A stretch of 64,000 nt of DNA from contig CM063283.1 in the NCBI GenBank assembly GCA_032173965.1, forward strand, positions 20,068,501 to 20,132,500. Direction: 5' to 3'. A program made the position numbers and the translations under genes. The notes beneath the pieces are model-generated. The model ran no database searches and was not told the DNA's origin. It saw only the letters and a list, made by a program, of their open reading frames with translations. This document shows, piece after piece, positions 1 to 10,804 of the stretch (position 1 is its first letter; each line of letters opens with the position of its first letter). Source of the DNA: Sitta carolinensis (Eukaryota > Chordata > Aves > Passeriformes > Sittidae).

Positions 1-130
1 GTGACTTATTGATGATGGATTTATGAAGTTGGGATTTCATCAACATAACTAGTGGTTAAGCTGTAAACATATATTCTCCCTTGGCTGTTAAAATATGTCA
101 ACAAAAATATTTTTTCCGTTTTGTTTTCAG

Positions 131-190
131 ATTCCTGTTTTTTGCCAGCCAATGATCTTACCCACAGTTTTTCTTCATACCTTAAGGAAA
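131..190 (+). CDS. CMSS1: CMSS1 exon (NDLTHS segment)
   Basis: The acceptor TTTTGTTTTCAG precedes base 131 and the donor GTGAGT follows base 190. The exon takes two bases to finish the first codon and leaves one. It encodes [19 protein letters not shown], a conserved CMSS1 stretch. Confidence 0.93.
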
Positions 191-3100
191 GTGAGTTTAA
201 ATGTTCGTCTGGGTGAGATGAAAGCTGTATGAAAAATATTGTTAAGACAATATTATTGCATTTTTATATATAGCTCCAAATATTGTTTATTATGAAATAT
301 TAACCACTTTAAAGCTTTTAATTTTTTTTTATGACAGGGCTTGTTTTTATGGCCTTTTTCCTCTGTCCCTTTTTTTTTTTTTTTTTTTTTTTTTGTATCT
401 AAAAGGTTCTGGCCTCTCTTTTAATTGCTAGGGATTATTTATCAATAATTTATTGTGCCTTCATGAGTAGGTGTATTATTATCTTATAATAAAAGTCCTG
501 CAGCTGCCTGCTGACATGAACCAAGTGAAGTTTTATTCTCTTGTATATTTATATAGAACTTCTGGTCTGGTAAATGTTTCTTTGTAGTTGATTTTCTCTG
601 ATACAAATTGCCATACTTGGCAAATGAGGATAATGGGCTCATCACCTTAAAAACTGTTGCTCGTTAATGCTTATCTAGTTTGTTCAGTTATGTGATATTT
701 CTGTACTTTATTTATTTTGGGCATTCCATTTTCCAGTTTCTCAGCCATGACTAAATGCAAAAGTGTTGCCAAAGTTCCAGACCTCAAAGGAGTCAGCTTG
801 TGTGTTCTTGCTGCTGGCTACCATTCATCATGCACTCTAGTAATTTAAAATTGTGGCATGTAGTATTTGTGTGGGTACAAGGGCTTTTCCGTTGCAGTCT
901 GCCCTAAGTGGGCGAAGCTCCGGCGAATGCACGAGGAGAAGAAGTCGGTGGTGATGCTGGTTCTCTGTGGCTCTGCCCTTCGCTCCTTGGAGCTCATCAA
1001 GTATGTCAGCAGCAAATGCTCTGTTGAGGTTGGCAGTGGGTCAGGAGTTTTGTCTTGGAAACACAGGCAAAAAGGCAAAACTGGGACACTGTCCTCTGCT
1101 AGCCAGCAAATTCACTGACTCAAACTGATGCAATATGCCTTCCTTCTTTAAACTCTGGGACCATGGTGTTTGGTTTTGGACTGAAGTAATGCTCAGTACT
1201 TCAGTTGCCTGGGAAGTGTTGCTTTTGTTAAAAACCAAAAGTAAAGTGTGGAACATGTTATACTTGGGAACTGAGTAAGCCCTAAAGCATCATGATCCAC
1301 CACTAGAAGTAATGGCTTCGCACCAAAGGCAGTGAGGACATGGCATTTCAGGGCCTCAGAAGCCAAGGTGTGTCTGGCCTGAGTGCCTCCAGGTCTGTGT
1401 CAGTGTTCTCTGCTGGCTCAGGCTGGCAAAACCACTGGGCAAAGATGACAATTTTCAGTGTGCACTGTTCCCATTTTTTCCCCTTCTCTATTCTTCCCAT
1501 TCTCGTGCCAGAAGTTTTGATGACTCTGATAATTTGATGGATACCTCACAAATTTCATGGTTGTCTTCTATGTCTTGACCCTACCTCCTGTGATTATCTG
1601 TCAGTACAAAATGAGATGGAAGTTTGATTCCATGACACAGATATAAGTGTAGATAAGGCAGAGAAGTGCCAGTTGTGCTTGCAGAGACTAGCACCTGAGA
1701 CTTAGGTGGTTTAGATGTAGATAAACCTTTAGCTTTGCAAATTAAAAATTTGTTGCACTGCAAGAAGCATACAGAGCAAGCTGTCTTAAATGATGTTGAA
1801 GCAATACTGAAATGTTGTCTCCTGTTTGATGATTACAGAACATAGATTTGTTACTGTGTGCCAAAATGGAGTGCCAAAAAAACAAGTCAAGATTTCTAAC
1901 AAATTAGTTTGGTTAACTGGAATTTGAACAATCTCTGCGGTAAAGACAGGCAGCCTAGGTTTTCCTAGCGACCATGCTGCAGGAAGATTGTAAAATGTAG
2001 ATTGGTCCATACACAGATCCTTCCTTTTGTGCACATGCACTCATAATCATTAATGCCTCTATCTCAGTAAATGAATTATTTTCTAAATAGGATTTGGTGG
2101 TTAACCAGTTTTGAACTAAGCTATCTGTGAAAGCACAGGCCATAATATTAAATATTATCTGAAAAGCTGTTTAAACAATATTGCCCCCTACTGATATCTT
2201 CCATTGTGTCTGTCCAGTTGTTGATCTCTGTTGATGAGTAGCAAACAAGAATGTACACAGTGTTCAGAGTACAACCAGGGTTCACTGGGGATTGTGTGTG
2301 TCTCAAGCATTGAGAAATGCCAGTTAGTTTTTCTTTCCTCCTGTGTGGTCTTAAGTCCAGCCCTGCTTCTTGTATTTCATTGTTTGTTTTTTTTTTTATT
2401 GCTAGGTCAATGACAGCCTTTAAAGGAGATTGCAGAGTTGTCAAGTTGTTTGCAAAGCACATAAAGGTAGGGAATTTTAATAGAGCAAGTAAACAGCTAA
2501 ATAGTGTGATATCATTTTCTTTTTAAATCCTTTGGCAGTAGTGCCTTTCATACAGTGTTTGTATGAAGTTCCTTCCTTTAGGTAATGCTTCCTTTGGTAA
2601 CCCATTGCTGCAGTGTGAGGAATTTCAGTAAGCACCATCTCCAGTAGCTCTGGTGCAACCCTGTGCAGAATGTAGATGCTTGTGCACCAGCCGAGTTTCA
2701 CTGTTCCCTATTCCCCTCAAGTGCTCATTCCAGTGCCAGAAGGCTCAAACACACAGGCCTGTGGGAGCAAACTGTACCAGCACTCACATTTGGATTCTGA
2801 AAATTGAATGCCTGGACCACCAGTATCCACACCTATTAAAAAGCACAAATTATGGGGGTGTTGGGAATAATGAGTAGACACTTGGCCTTCAATATAAATG
2901 CTGTTAAACACACAAATATCACTTGCTTTATTTTGCCTTTTTCCAGTATCTTCATTTTTAAGGACTTCAAAGTTAACTTAAGTTTTCAGTATTCCAGAGA
3001 GTTTGTTTAAATGCTGAAGGAATCTTGCTGTTCTCACCTCCAAAAATAGTTGGTGCAATAGCAGATTTTTAAAGTTAAAAAAGATTGAACTTTTAGAGAA

Positions 3101-6100
3101 GTGTGATGCCCAGCTGGCTTGTTATATTTCTTAAACTTTCTTCCATATATAATTGTCTGACAGTTTGAAAGACAAATATAATTTCTTACTTGATGGTGTT
3201 GTAGAAAGAAATGCAATAAAATCTTGAATTTATTTTCAACTCCTTGAGAAGAAATTTTAAATCAATTATGGCTTTACTGTGATTTTTCTTTCTCTCTTCA
3301 AATTAGATAAAGGAACAAATGAATATGTTGGAGAAAGGTGTGTTCCACATTGGGGTTGGAACTCCTGGGAGAGTAAAGGCACTAGTGGAGCAAGGTAGGA
3401 GAAAAAGGAGGATTTCCTTTCTAGGTATTTTATATTTGGTCTCATGAGAAGTGAAACTTCAACTGTGTTTTTCAGGTTGACATGAACATATAGATACATA
3501 AATTGTATGGTTCTGTTTCTTCACTTGTGCTGTGTCAGTCAAAACAAGGTCAAGGTTCTAGTACTTTGTTTTAGGATCACTTTAAGCTGGCATAAGCCAG
3601 TATTAGCAGGGAAAGGCATAGTAATGCTGCCTCTTACTCACCAGTCAGTGCTTATCCCCCCTTCCTGCTCCCTGTGCAAGCCCAAGAGTCTGCTTGGCTG
3701 CTCAGTGAAATGACCCCAATTAAACCAAAACCAGTGTACACGCAAAGTCAGGTAATGAGCCGGCAGAGGTGGGGGACTTCCTCTTTTGGCAGCAGTACTG
3801 ATTTATGCTGACTTGAAAGTGATTGCAAAACCAGAGTGTGAGATTTAAAGCTCCAGGAAACCAAACACTGCAAGTGGATCAAAAGGAAATAGTGGCAGGA
3901 GTCACTGTATGATATGTCACTGAGCTCAGTGTAAACTATTGTGAGGGATGGATGAAAGATCTGCTTGCTGATTTGATCTTATTTCTCATTTTCCTGTAAT
4001 AAAATTAATTATTCTCTCTACATATTTTCCAAAATTTTGAGTATTCTTACTTACTCAGTAGGCAGTATGTACACAAAGAAAAAGAAACAACAAAATGACA
4101 AGATGATGAGGCAATTCTTTCCATTCCTCTTGTTCTGTCTTGCTCTGACTGTGATCTCTTGGTCAGGGACTGGCGGTGGTTTGGGACTCTACTGCTCCTT
4201 CCAAAAGAGTGCAGGAGTAGCATCATATTGTTGATTCTACCAGCATTAAATGTTACTGCTCAGCACATCAGCACATTGCCATGAGAGTAGTGAGGCGCTG
4301 GAAGAGGTGGCCCAGAGAAGCTGTGGATGACCCATCCCTGGAAGTGCTTAATTTTATCCCAAGCCCTAGTTCTTTTTTGCCAGTTTAGTGTTGAAGTGTC
4401 AGGTCACTTAGAGAGGGGAGATGAATCAAAACTGATGGGAAAAAATGGTGGGCATCATGTAGAAGACCAGGGGAAAAATAGGAGAATGGCTGAAAAGCAA
4501 GTTCAGAAAGGACCTTTTTTTTTCACTGCCATTTTTTTGAAGGATAAAGGAATTCTTCAGTGAGACCACTGACCTGACACACATTCACATAGCACCCTGT
4601 CTTGTAAATTGCTGAACACTGTCTGTTCTTGTTAACATCAATTTTCAGGTTATCCTTGTAACTTATCAGTGACATAAGCTGTGGAAATTCAGCTCCTGTG
4701 GTTTCATCAAGAGGAAGCTTGAGGAATTACTTTCTGGCAGGATGTTAAGCTCTTGACAAGTCTGGCAACAGTAGTTGTTCTGCTTTTGTGTTTATCTTCC
4801 AAAAAGGCATGGGATTATGTGGCTAAGAGAGTTTGCAGTGACAGTGCATTCGTTTTCCAACCAGCAAATGTAGTACTTAAGTGTTCAAAGATTCATTTCC
4901 TTGGAAAAAGACAGCAAAAGTTGTAAAAACCAAACATCATTTTGATAAGCACATGTCACATTATCTTGGTAGTGAAATTTATGTTTCCTTTTTAGATGCT
5001 CTGTGCTTGAACTCCACCAAATATATGATTCTGGATTGGAACTGGAGAGATCAGAAACTAAGGAGAATGATGGACATCCCTGAGGTATTGTATAAGCACC
5101 TGTATATGTTATATCCTGGGTATTCTTTACTTTTGTTGATAGTTCTCAGGTCTTGATCAGTAAAGTTTTCTTTCTGTGAAGCTGTTTTCATTGGTGAAGG
5201 AACACAAAGAAGTTCATATTGACTGAGAAGTCTGTACTCTTGGGTCTCAAAATTATCTCCTGAAAATATTTTTGCTTTACTGTTGCAAGTCACAGCTGTG
5301 ACTTCTATGGTTGTGCTGTGAGTTTCCCCTGTTTATGCTCAATGGATGTTCTACCTGTCCCAGGAAGTTCCCTCAGTAGGAAGACTTTATAGAGAGTTCT
5401 AGGCCTCAGCAAATGAGAGAGATGGCCATCACTGACATGTGAAATTGGACAAAGGGAAGTGCTGGATTCTGCACCTGGGATGGGGCAACTCTGGATGTAC
5501 AGACAGACTGGAGAATGAGAATTTGGAAAGCTGCACCATGGAAAGGGATCCCTGGGGGTCCTGGTCAATGGAAAATTAAATCTGAGTCAGCAGTGCCAGG
5601 AGCCAGGAGGGCCAACCCTGTCCAGGGGGCATCAGGCACAGCATCACAGCCAGGCAAGGGAGGGGATTGTCCTGCTCTGCTCTGAGCTGGGGCAGCCTCA
5701 CCTCGAGTGCTGGGGGCAGGTCTGGGTGCCACAGCAGAAGATGCAGAAGGGCCTTGAGGGGAGCTGTGTGAGGAGGGGCTGAGGTCACTGGGTCTGTTCA
5801 GCCTGGAGAAGAGGAGGCTCAGGGGTTTCCCTGCAGTTTCAGCTTCCTTGTGAGGGTGAGAGGAGGGGCAGGCACTGATCTCTTCTCTGCAGTGATCAGT
5901 GACAGGACTTGAGGGAGTGGCCTGAAGTCGTGTCAGGGCAGGTTTAGGTTGGATATCAGAAGAAGCATCTTCACCCAGAGGGTGGTTGGACACTGGGACA
6001 GGCTCCCCAGAGAAGTGGTCACACTAAGCCTGACAGAGTTCAAGAAGTGCTTGGACAATTCTCTCAGGGACAGGGTATGACTCTTGGGGTGTCCTGTGGA

Positions 6101-6274
6101 CAGCCAGGATTTGGACTTGATCCTTGTGGGTTCCCTTCCAACTCAGCATATTATGTGATTCAGTGAAAAGTTTCCTCAAAAACTAAAAAAGCTATGGCCA
6201 AACATCTATGTTTCTCCATCTGAGACTAAGATAACATCATATGAGTAAATCTACCGTTCTCTTGGTTTTTTCTT

Positions 6275-6309
<35 letters not shown>

Positions 6310-9297
6310 ACAAGAGGTAGGGTGCAAACAACTTAGAGCCATCCATCATTTGTGCCCTCCTTCTAAGATAATTCCCAATTCTATCCAGTTTTGTATCCAG
6401 CTTTTATATTTCTTGCTGTAAGAAGCTATGTTTACAGTATGTTGTGGGGCATCACCCATTTCTCTCTAGATGAAGACACAGTTTCCTCCATTAGTGCTTG
6501 TTAGAAAGTTCCCAATTTCCTGCAATGTCTTCAGGTCTAGTACATTTAGAGCAGGCCCATACATGGAAGGAATCTGCAGGGAAAAGGACTTCTTTTGCAT
6601 GTAGGCATTAAGCTGTTTCACAAGTGGAGCAAATTATCAGTCATTAATCCATCTATGTACTTGCCTAAGCATTTGAATGTGCTGCATTTTACAGCCCCAC
6701 ATACAGAAAACAAACAAACAAAAAATTACATTGGAGAAATGAAGTAGCAAGAAAAACCTGCCTTTGCTTTTTTGGAGGCAATGAGGCTCCCTCTTGTGGT
6801 TAATACATAAGGCTTTTTTTGTATGGTGCTTGCACTTACCTGTAAATATTTTTAAAGAACAGAAAACTTGAAATCACAGACAATACAGTACAAAATCATG
6901 GACAATATGAAAGGTGTTGATGGCAGTGGGTTGGATTTTTTAAGTCATCAGAAGTCAATATCCATAAAGTACACCATAGGTGATCCACCTTCAAAAATTA
7001 AGATTTTGTTGCCAATATTTCATTTTGGGCTATTGCAAAACTCAACTGTAGCTTACAACTCTCTGTAGGCAGCATCATAGCAGTTCTGTGCATCTGTCTA
7101 GAAATATAATCTAAAAGTTCCGAGTCCAAGTCTGTTTTATTAAGGCAAAATCCTAAGGCTATCTTAGCATAAAAAGTTAAGGCTTAGTTCAAGTTAAATC
7201 CAGGTAGGTAAGAACATTACACCATCATATATTGTGTTAGGGTAAGCAGCAGATACTTATGTGTGGATACAGAATAGTGACTGTGTAATTACAGAAAAGC
7301 CTTCAAACTGCTCTTGACTCAGGTAACACCCTATAAAGGAAGGGCTTTGACATCTTGGGCTTTATAAATGGAGTATTTTGCAGATATTTATCCTACTGCA
7401 GGCATTAGGCAGATTCCTTGAAGTTCTGTATAAGGAATGTCAACAGCAAAAGATACCCAAAAAACGCTTTGGTGATAAGGCATCTTAACACCACATATAA
7501 AACATATGGGATGTTCTAGCAACCTTTGGGCTTCAAATATGGAATACAGTCTCAGTAAGCTTTTATAATTGTATGGAAAAATGTCAAATACATGATATGA
7601 CTAGTCATAAGTTTTCTCAGAGAGAGGAAATACAGCCTCAAAGACAATTTAGAGAATTGGCTGTTTGATGTACTAGTTTATTTCACTTGTGTTAGTTATG
7701 GAGGCAAAATTGTACACTTAAAATTAGAAACTCAGCATACTGACCTATTTTCAGTGCAAACCTCAATTATCAATAGTTTCTTTGCATGCTTAAGGTCCAG
7801 CGTTGCTAAATTTCATTGTGTTTACACCGGAAATCAAGAACAGCTGTCAGCACATGCCCATTGTACTTGCTGTTTTTGTAGTCACTCGATGTTCAGTGGA
7901 GAATTCTGTAGACTGTGGCATATTCTAATAAATATATGAATTTAAAAGCATGTGGATCTTCCCGTGTGGCAGTTCTGTATCCCATCATAGCCACACAAGG
8001 GATGGTGCTCTGATCCACTGCTCTGTCAACTGCCTCAACATCTCATTAGTTAATGCTGCTGGATTTTTTCATTCTCTGTTTCTGTCTCTCCTACTTCATT
8101 CATCCCAAACAATGGAGAGAGAAGGAGATGAAAGCTCCCAAAGAAACCACAGGAGGAGTGAATGAGTTTATCATGCTTTGTCTTGACGCACTGGAATTGA
8201 ACTAAAGCATAAAGGTGTAAATAAAAATGGTTTGTATACTTTTTGATCTGACCAAAGGATAAGCTTCCTGCTTTGAAAGCTTTTTGTACAGAGGTTGATG
8301 GCAATACAGAGCTGTCTTAGCTCCTCAAATTACTTGTTCCTAAGACTCAAGTGAAGTTTTTTTTCAACAAAACCCTATTTTGTATTGTCTGCATACAATA
8401 CACACACCAAGCTTTCAGTAAATTTGAAAATATGCTAAGTTTCAGTTTCAGACCTCATGACAAGAAAAGGTTTGTGAGAAATGGACTTGTGATAGAAAGA
8501 CAATCTTTCTACAAAAATTGAAAGAAAGACAACGTTTTCACCTTTGTGTAGTGCATCCAGTCTGAAATTGAGGCTGGCTTGCATCATTTCTGGGCTTTCT
8601 TGCATCATTTATTCCTCTGCAAAGTGGAGGCACTAAAGAATATAATCCTGAGAGAAAACCTGCAAACAAGTTACTTATAAGTGGTAAGCAGGAGCTATAA
8701 GGAAACTCTGGACTAACCATGATGATAAAGAATCTTGTGTTCCTTCTGAAATATGTAGTCAATATTTACTCTGTAATACATTTCTCTTATCTTTAGATAA
8801 GCCATAAGCTACAGCCATATCAGTGTCATAAACCAAAGTACTCTGTATATAGGCAGACCTGACCTTCATGCTCACTTTTATTCAGGTATCTCAGACCTGT
8901 TGCACTGCCCTTGATCTGCTTTATGCCAGTTTTTACTCTGGAAAGTCCTTGTAGTGATTCTGTAGCCCAGGATAGGCCTTTTGCTGTGTGTGCTTTATCA
9001 ACTCTGCCAATGGCAGTCTTTCTGTAGCCATGTGAAATGGGACTTCAGGGCTGCAGGGCAAATGATAGGTATTTTAAAAAATGGAAATGTTCTAGAGGAC
9101 ATTGTATAGGAATCTCTTTAATTTTTAGTCCTATAATAAGGTGCCTGAATAAGTAAATAATTGTATCATTATAGGTAACTTCTTATGATTTCTTTGATTT
9201 TTGTTTTCTTCAGATAAAGAAAGAAACAATTGACCTGTTGGAGAAGTGTATTATAAAGCTGTGCAGAGATGGATCTGTGAAGCTGGGACTCTTTTAA
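131..9297 (+). CDS. CMSS1: CMSS1, C-terminal part: six coding exons (5' end outside window)
   Basis: Family knowledge: CMSS1 (Cms1 ribosomal small subunit homolog) is a nucleolar factor of small-subunit ribosome biogenesis, usually about 280 residues. Exons at 131-190, 898-1000, 2406-2466, 3307-3394, 4996-5084 and 9214-9297 join in phase and encode about 161 residues, the C-terminal 60%. Recognised segments in order are [61 protein letters not shown] and a final LKLGLF-type end (VKLGLF here). GVGTPGR resembles the TPGR motif of DEAD-box helicases, while the place of a DEAD motif is taken by DWNWRD, so this looks like a helicase-like fold without the canonical catalytic box. The earlier exons lie before base 1. 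The next gene, TMEM30C, starts 1.3 kb downstream on the same strand. No disabling change is seen. Identity is firm; the function is from family knowledge. Confidence 0.95.
191..897 (+). other. CMSS1: CMSS1 intron, with T homopolymer
   Basis: AT-rich intron. A run of about 24 T lies at 371-394. No other gene or structured repeat is recognised. Confidence 0.75.
898..1000 (+). CDS. CMSS1: CMSS1 exon (CPKWAKLR segment)
   Basis: The acceptor TTCCGTTGCAG ends at 897 and the donor GTATGT starts at 1001. The exon encodes [15 protein letters not shown], then a hydrophobic strand ([17 protein letters not shown]). The phase matches both neighbours. Confidence 0.94.
2406..2466 (+). CDS. CMSS1: CMSS1 exon (SMTAFKGD segment)
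   Basis: A T-rich tract and TTGCTAG precede 2406, and the donor GTAGGG follows 2466. It encodes [20 protein letters not shown] and ends on a complete codon. Confidence 0.94.
3307..3394 (+). CDS. CMSS1: CMSS1 exon with TPGR motif
   Basis: The acceptor CTTCAAATTAG precedes 3307 and the donor GTAGGA follows 3394. It encodes [20 protein letters not shown] and then GRVKALVEQ. The GxGTPGR motif resembles motif Ib of DEAD-box proteins. Confidence 0.93.
4283..4352 (+). mobile_element. CR1 LINE fragment, small
   Basis: The stretch GAGGCGCTGGAAGAGGTGG and the following words (cagagaagctgtggatg, ccatccctggaagtg) match the conserved 3' part of avian CR1, which codes nothing. It is in plus orientation and truncated at both ends. 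Confidence 0.7.
4996..5084 (+). CDS. CMSS1: CMSS1 exon ([17 protein letters not shown])
   Basis: The acceptor TTTCCTTTTTAG ends at 4995 and the donor GTATTG follows 5084. It encodes the most conserved block of the family, [18 protein letters not shown]. Confidence 0.95.
5440..6166 (+). mobile_element. CR1 LINE 3' fragment in last CMSS1 intron
   Basis: A 5'-truncated, diverged CR1 copy. It contains the typical order of words: a gtgctggattctgcacctgg-like stretch, a tcagcctggagaagaggagg-like stretch, tttaggttggatatcag, cccagagaagtggtc, and the 3' end cttccaactcagcata followed by a degenerate ATTCTGTG-type terminus (ttatgtgattcagtga). It lies in the CMSS1 sense orientation. The open frames across it on the minus strand are shadows of its GC-rich composition. 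Confidence 0.85.
6277..6308. repeat. Poly-T tract, 32 nt
   Basis: An uninterrupted T run in the last CMSS1 intron. It may be the A-tail of a minus-oriented retrocopy covering about 6309-6720, or a simple homopolymer expansion. Confidence 0.8.
6309..9213 (+). other. CMSS1: Remainder of last CMSS1 intron
   Basis: About 2.9 kb, AT-rich. The first 400 bp may be an old antisense retrocopy anchored by the poly-T tract (see findings). The rest shows no recognisable gene or repeat. Confidence 0.6.
9214..9297 (+). CDS. CMSS1: CMSS1 last coding exon with TAA stop
   Basis: The acceptor TTTTCTTCAG ends at 9213. The exon encodes 27 residues ([17 protein letters not shown], then [10 protein letters not shown]) and stops at TAA 9295-9297. 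The C-terminal LGLF is typical of CMSS1. Confidence 0.94.
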   Translation: MKKETIDLLEKCIIKLCRDGSVKLGLF

Positions 9298-9445
9298 TGA
9301 GTACAACAAGGAAGTAATTTGCAGTTGCATTTTACTATTATCCTGCCTGCAATTGAATTTTGACTTTTCAGAGGTCTCAATACAGAAGGCACATTGCAAA
9401 TTTTTCTGAGTTTTCTTTTAATAAAAACCCAGAAGTTTTGTTTGT
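9298..9445 (+). other. CMSS1: CMSS1 3' UTR with poly(A) signal
   Basis: A short 3' UTR follows the stop codon. The canonical AATAAA is at 9420-9425, and GT/T-rich sequence after it suits cleavage near 9440. The cleavage position is inferred. Confidence 0.7.
9420..9425 (+). terminator. CMSS1: Poly(A) signal AATAAA for CMSS1
   Basis: A canonical hexamer 123 bp after the CMSS1 stop codon. Confidence 0.7.
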
Positions 9446-10591
9446 ATTTCTAGTGTTATTTTCATTGCAGAAATAATGTCATACTGAAATCAGAGTTACA
9501 CTGCTTTCACCTGCTAGATTTACTACTATATGTCACTAGAGAGATGTTGAAGATGAGCAAACATGGGTGTGAAAGTCTTTGCACAGCTCAGTTTTCTGTT
9601 CCCTCTCTGTGCTGTCCCAAGTGAGACACATATTTCTCTCATGAGAGTGGTAACCTAGATCTTGCCCTTGGGGGTCATTGAAAGTGTTGTATGAATTTCA
9701 GTAACATGTTAAAAAGGTATTTTTCACCTCTTTGTTCTAGACCTGGCCAAATGCTGCTTTTTGCTTTTACATGATAAGTTATCTGTATATTATACTGAGA
9801 TTTTATTTTTGTTAAACTGTCGAAGTGTGCAAAAAGTATTCTTATGTTTTTCCATTTGAATTAAAATGAGGTGATCTCTGGGTGATTCTTTTGTCATTGT
9901 GGAGAGTGTCATTGTGGACTGGATGGATTCTTTTTCAGAGAACGAGATTAAAAGAGATGAGGAAATCATCAGTATCTTGGAAAGCCACTGATCCAAATTA
10001 GATATTTAAAAATGAGTTGTCCTTCTATGATAAAGAACACACAAGTTTTTTAATTGCATCTCAGTCAATAGCAATGAATGTAATAGGTTAAGAAAATTGG
10101 TTTGGTCTTCCAAAGCAATGTTCTCTGTCCAGTGCTGTCTCAAAACCTGCAGTCCTCCCCAGTGGAATCCAGTGCAGCTGGAGTAGAACTTTCATTGTAT
10201 GCCATGCCTGTTAGCTGGGCAGCTGTGGAAATGAAGGGAGAAGAAATAATGCATCTGAAATTACACAGAAATTCCAGTATAGCTGACAGAATCCCTGCAA
10301 ATAACTAAGTCATAGTTAGTGTGAGGCAGGAAAAATATATCTAAACTTTTCCAGGAGGAATGAACTGGACACCCTGATCAAAGTACACAATCACTTGATT
10401 GGTACAAGCTGATCATGGAGATCCAGGCACAAATACAGAAAACAAGGAAGAGAGAGATCTAGTTAATAAGTAATTCCTCACCATAATGCAAGTTTGAACA
10501 AAGAATACAGTCTCCCAACAATAAAGACAGTATCTCAGCTGAAACACTCTCCAGCACAAGGATATTATTCCTTTCTCTCACCAAGGAGAAA
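9446..10591. other. Intergenic spacer CMSS1-TMEM30C and TMEM30C 5' region
   Basis: About 1.1 kb between the CMSS1 poly(A) site and the TMEM30C start codon. It is AT-rich with no CpG-dense island. It must contain the TMEM30C promoter and 5' UTR, but I cannot place a transcription start or a convincing TATA box. Confidence 0.6.
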
Positions 10592-10804
10592 ATGAAAAAC
10601 AAGACAAGTTTACTTCCCAGAGAAGGAGAAGCCCAACCTTCCAGGTGTCCAGATAACAGTGCATTCAAACAGCAGAGGCTGCCAGCCTGGAAGCCCCAGC
10701 TCACCATTGCATCTGTGCTCTCCAGCTTCTTTCTGACAGGGGCATTCTGCCTCACTGTGGGAGTCTGCCTTGTCCTGTCTGCAAACAGCGTCAGAGAAAT
10801 ACAG
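10592..10804 (+). CDS. TMEM30C: TMEM30C exon 1 (start, TM1)
   Basis: ATG at 10592; codons 1-71 end in VREIQ and are followed by a GTTGGT donor. It holds [15 protein letters not shown] and the first membrane segment (about [20 protein letters not shown] and onward). Confidence 0.93.

Larger units (their letters stand above)
1001..4995 (+). other. CMSS1: CMSS1 introns between 1001 and 4995
   Basis: Three introns flank the exons at 2406-2466 and 3307-3394. Apart from a small CR1 scrap near 4283-4352 I see no conserved coding sequence, RNA gene or long repeat here. Confidence 0.7.

Noticed and set aside
5565..5993. 142-codon minus-strand open frame in the CMSS1 intron
   Set aside because: It is the reverse strand of a GC-rich CR1 3' fragment, with Pro/Ser-rich low-complexity content.
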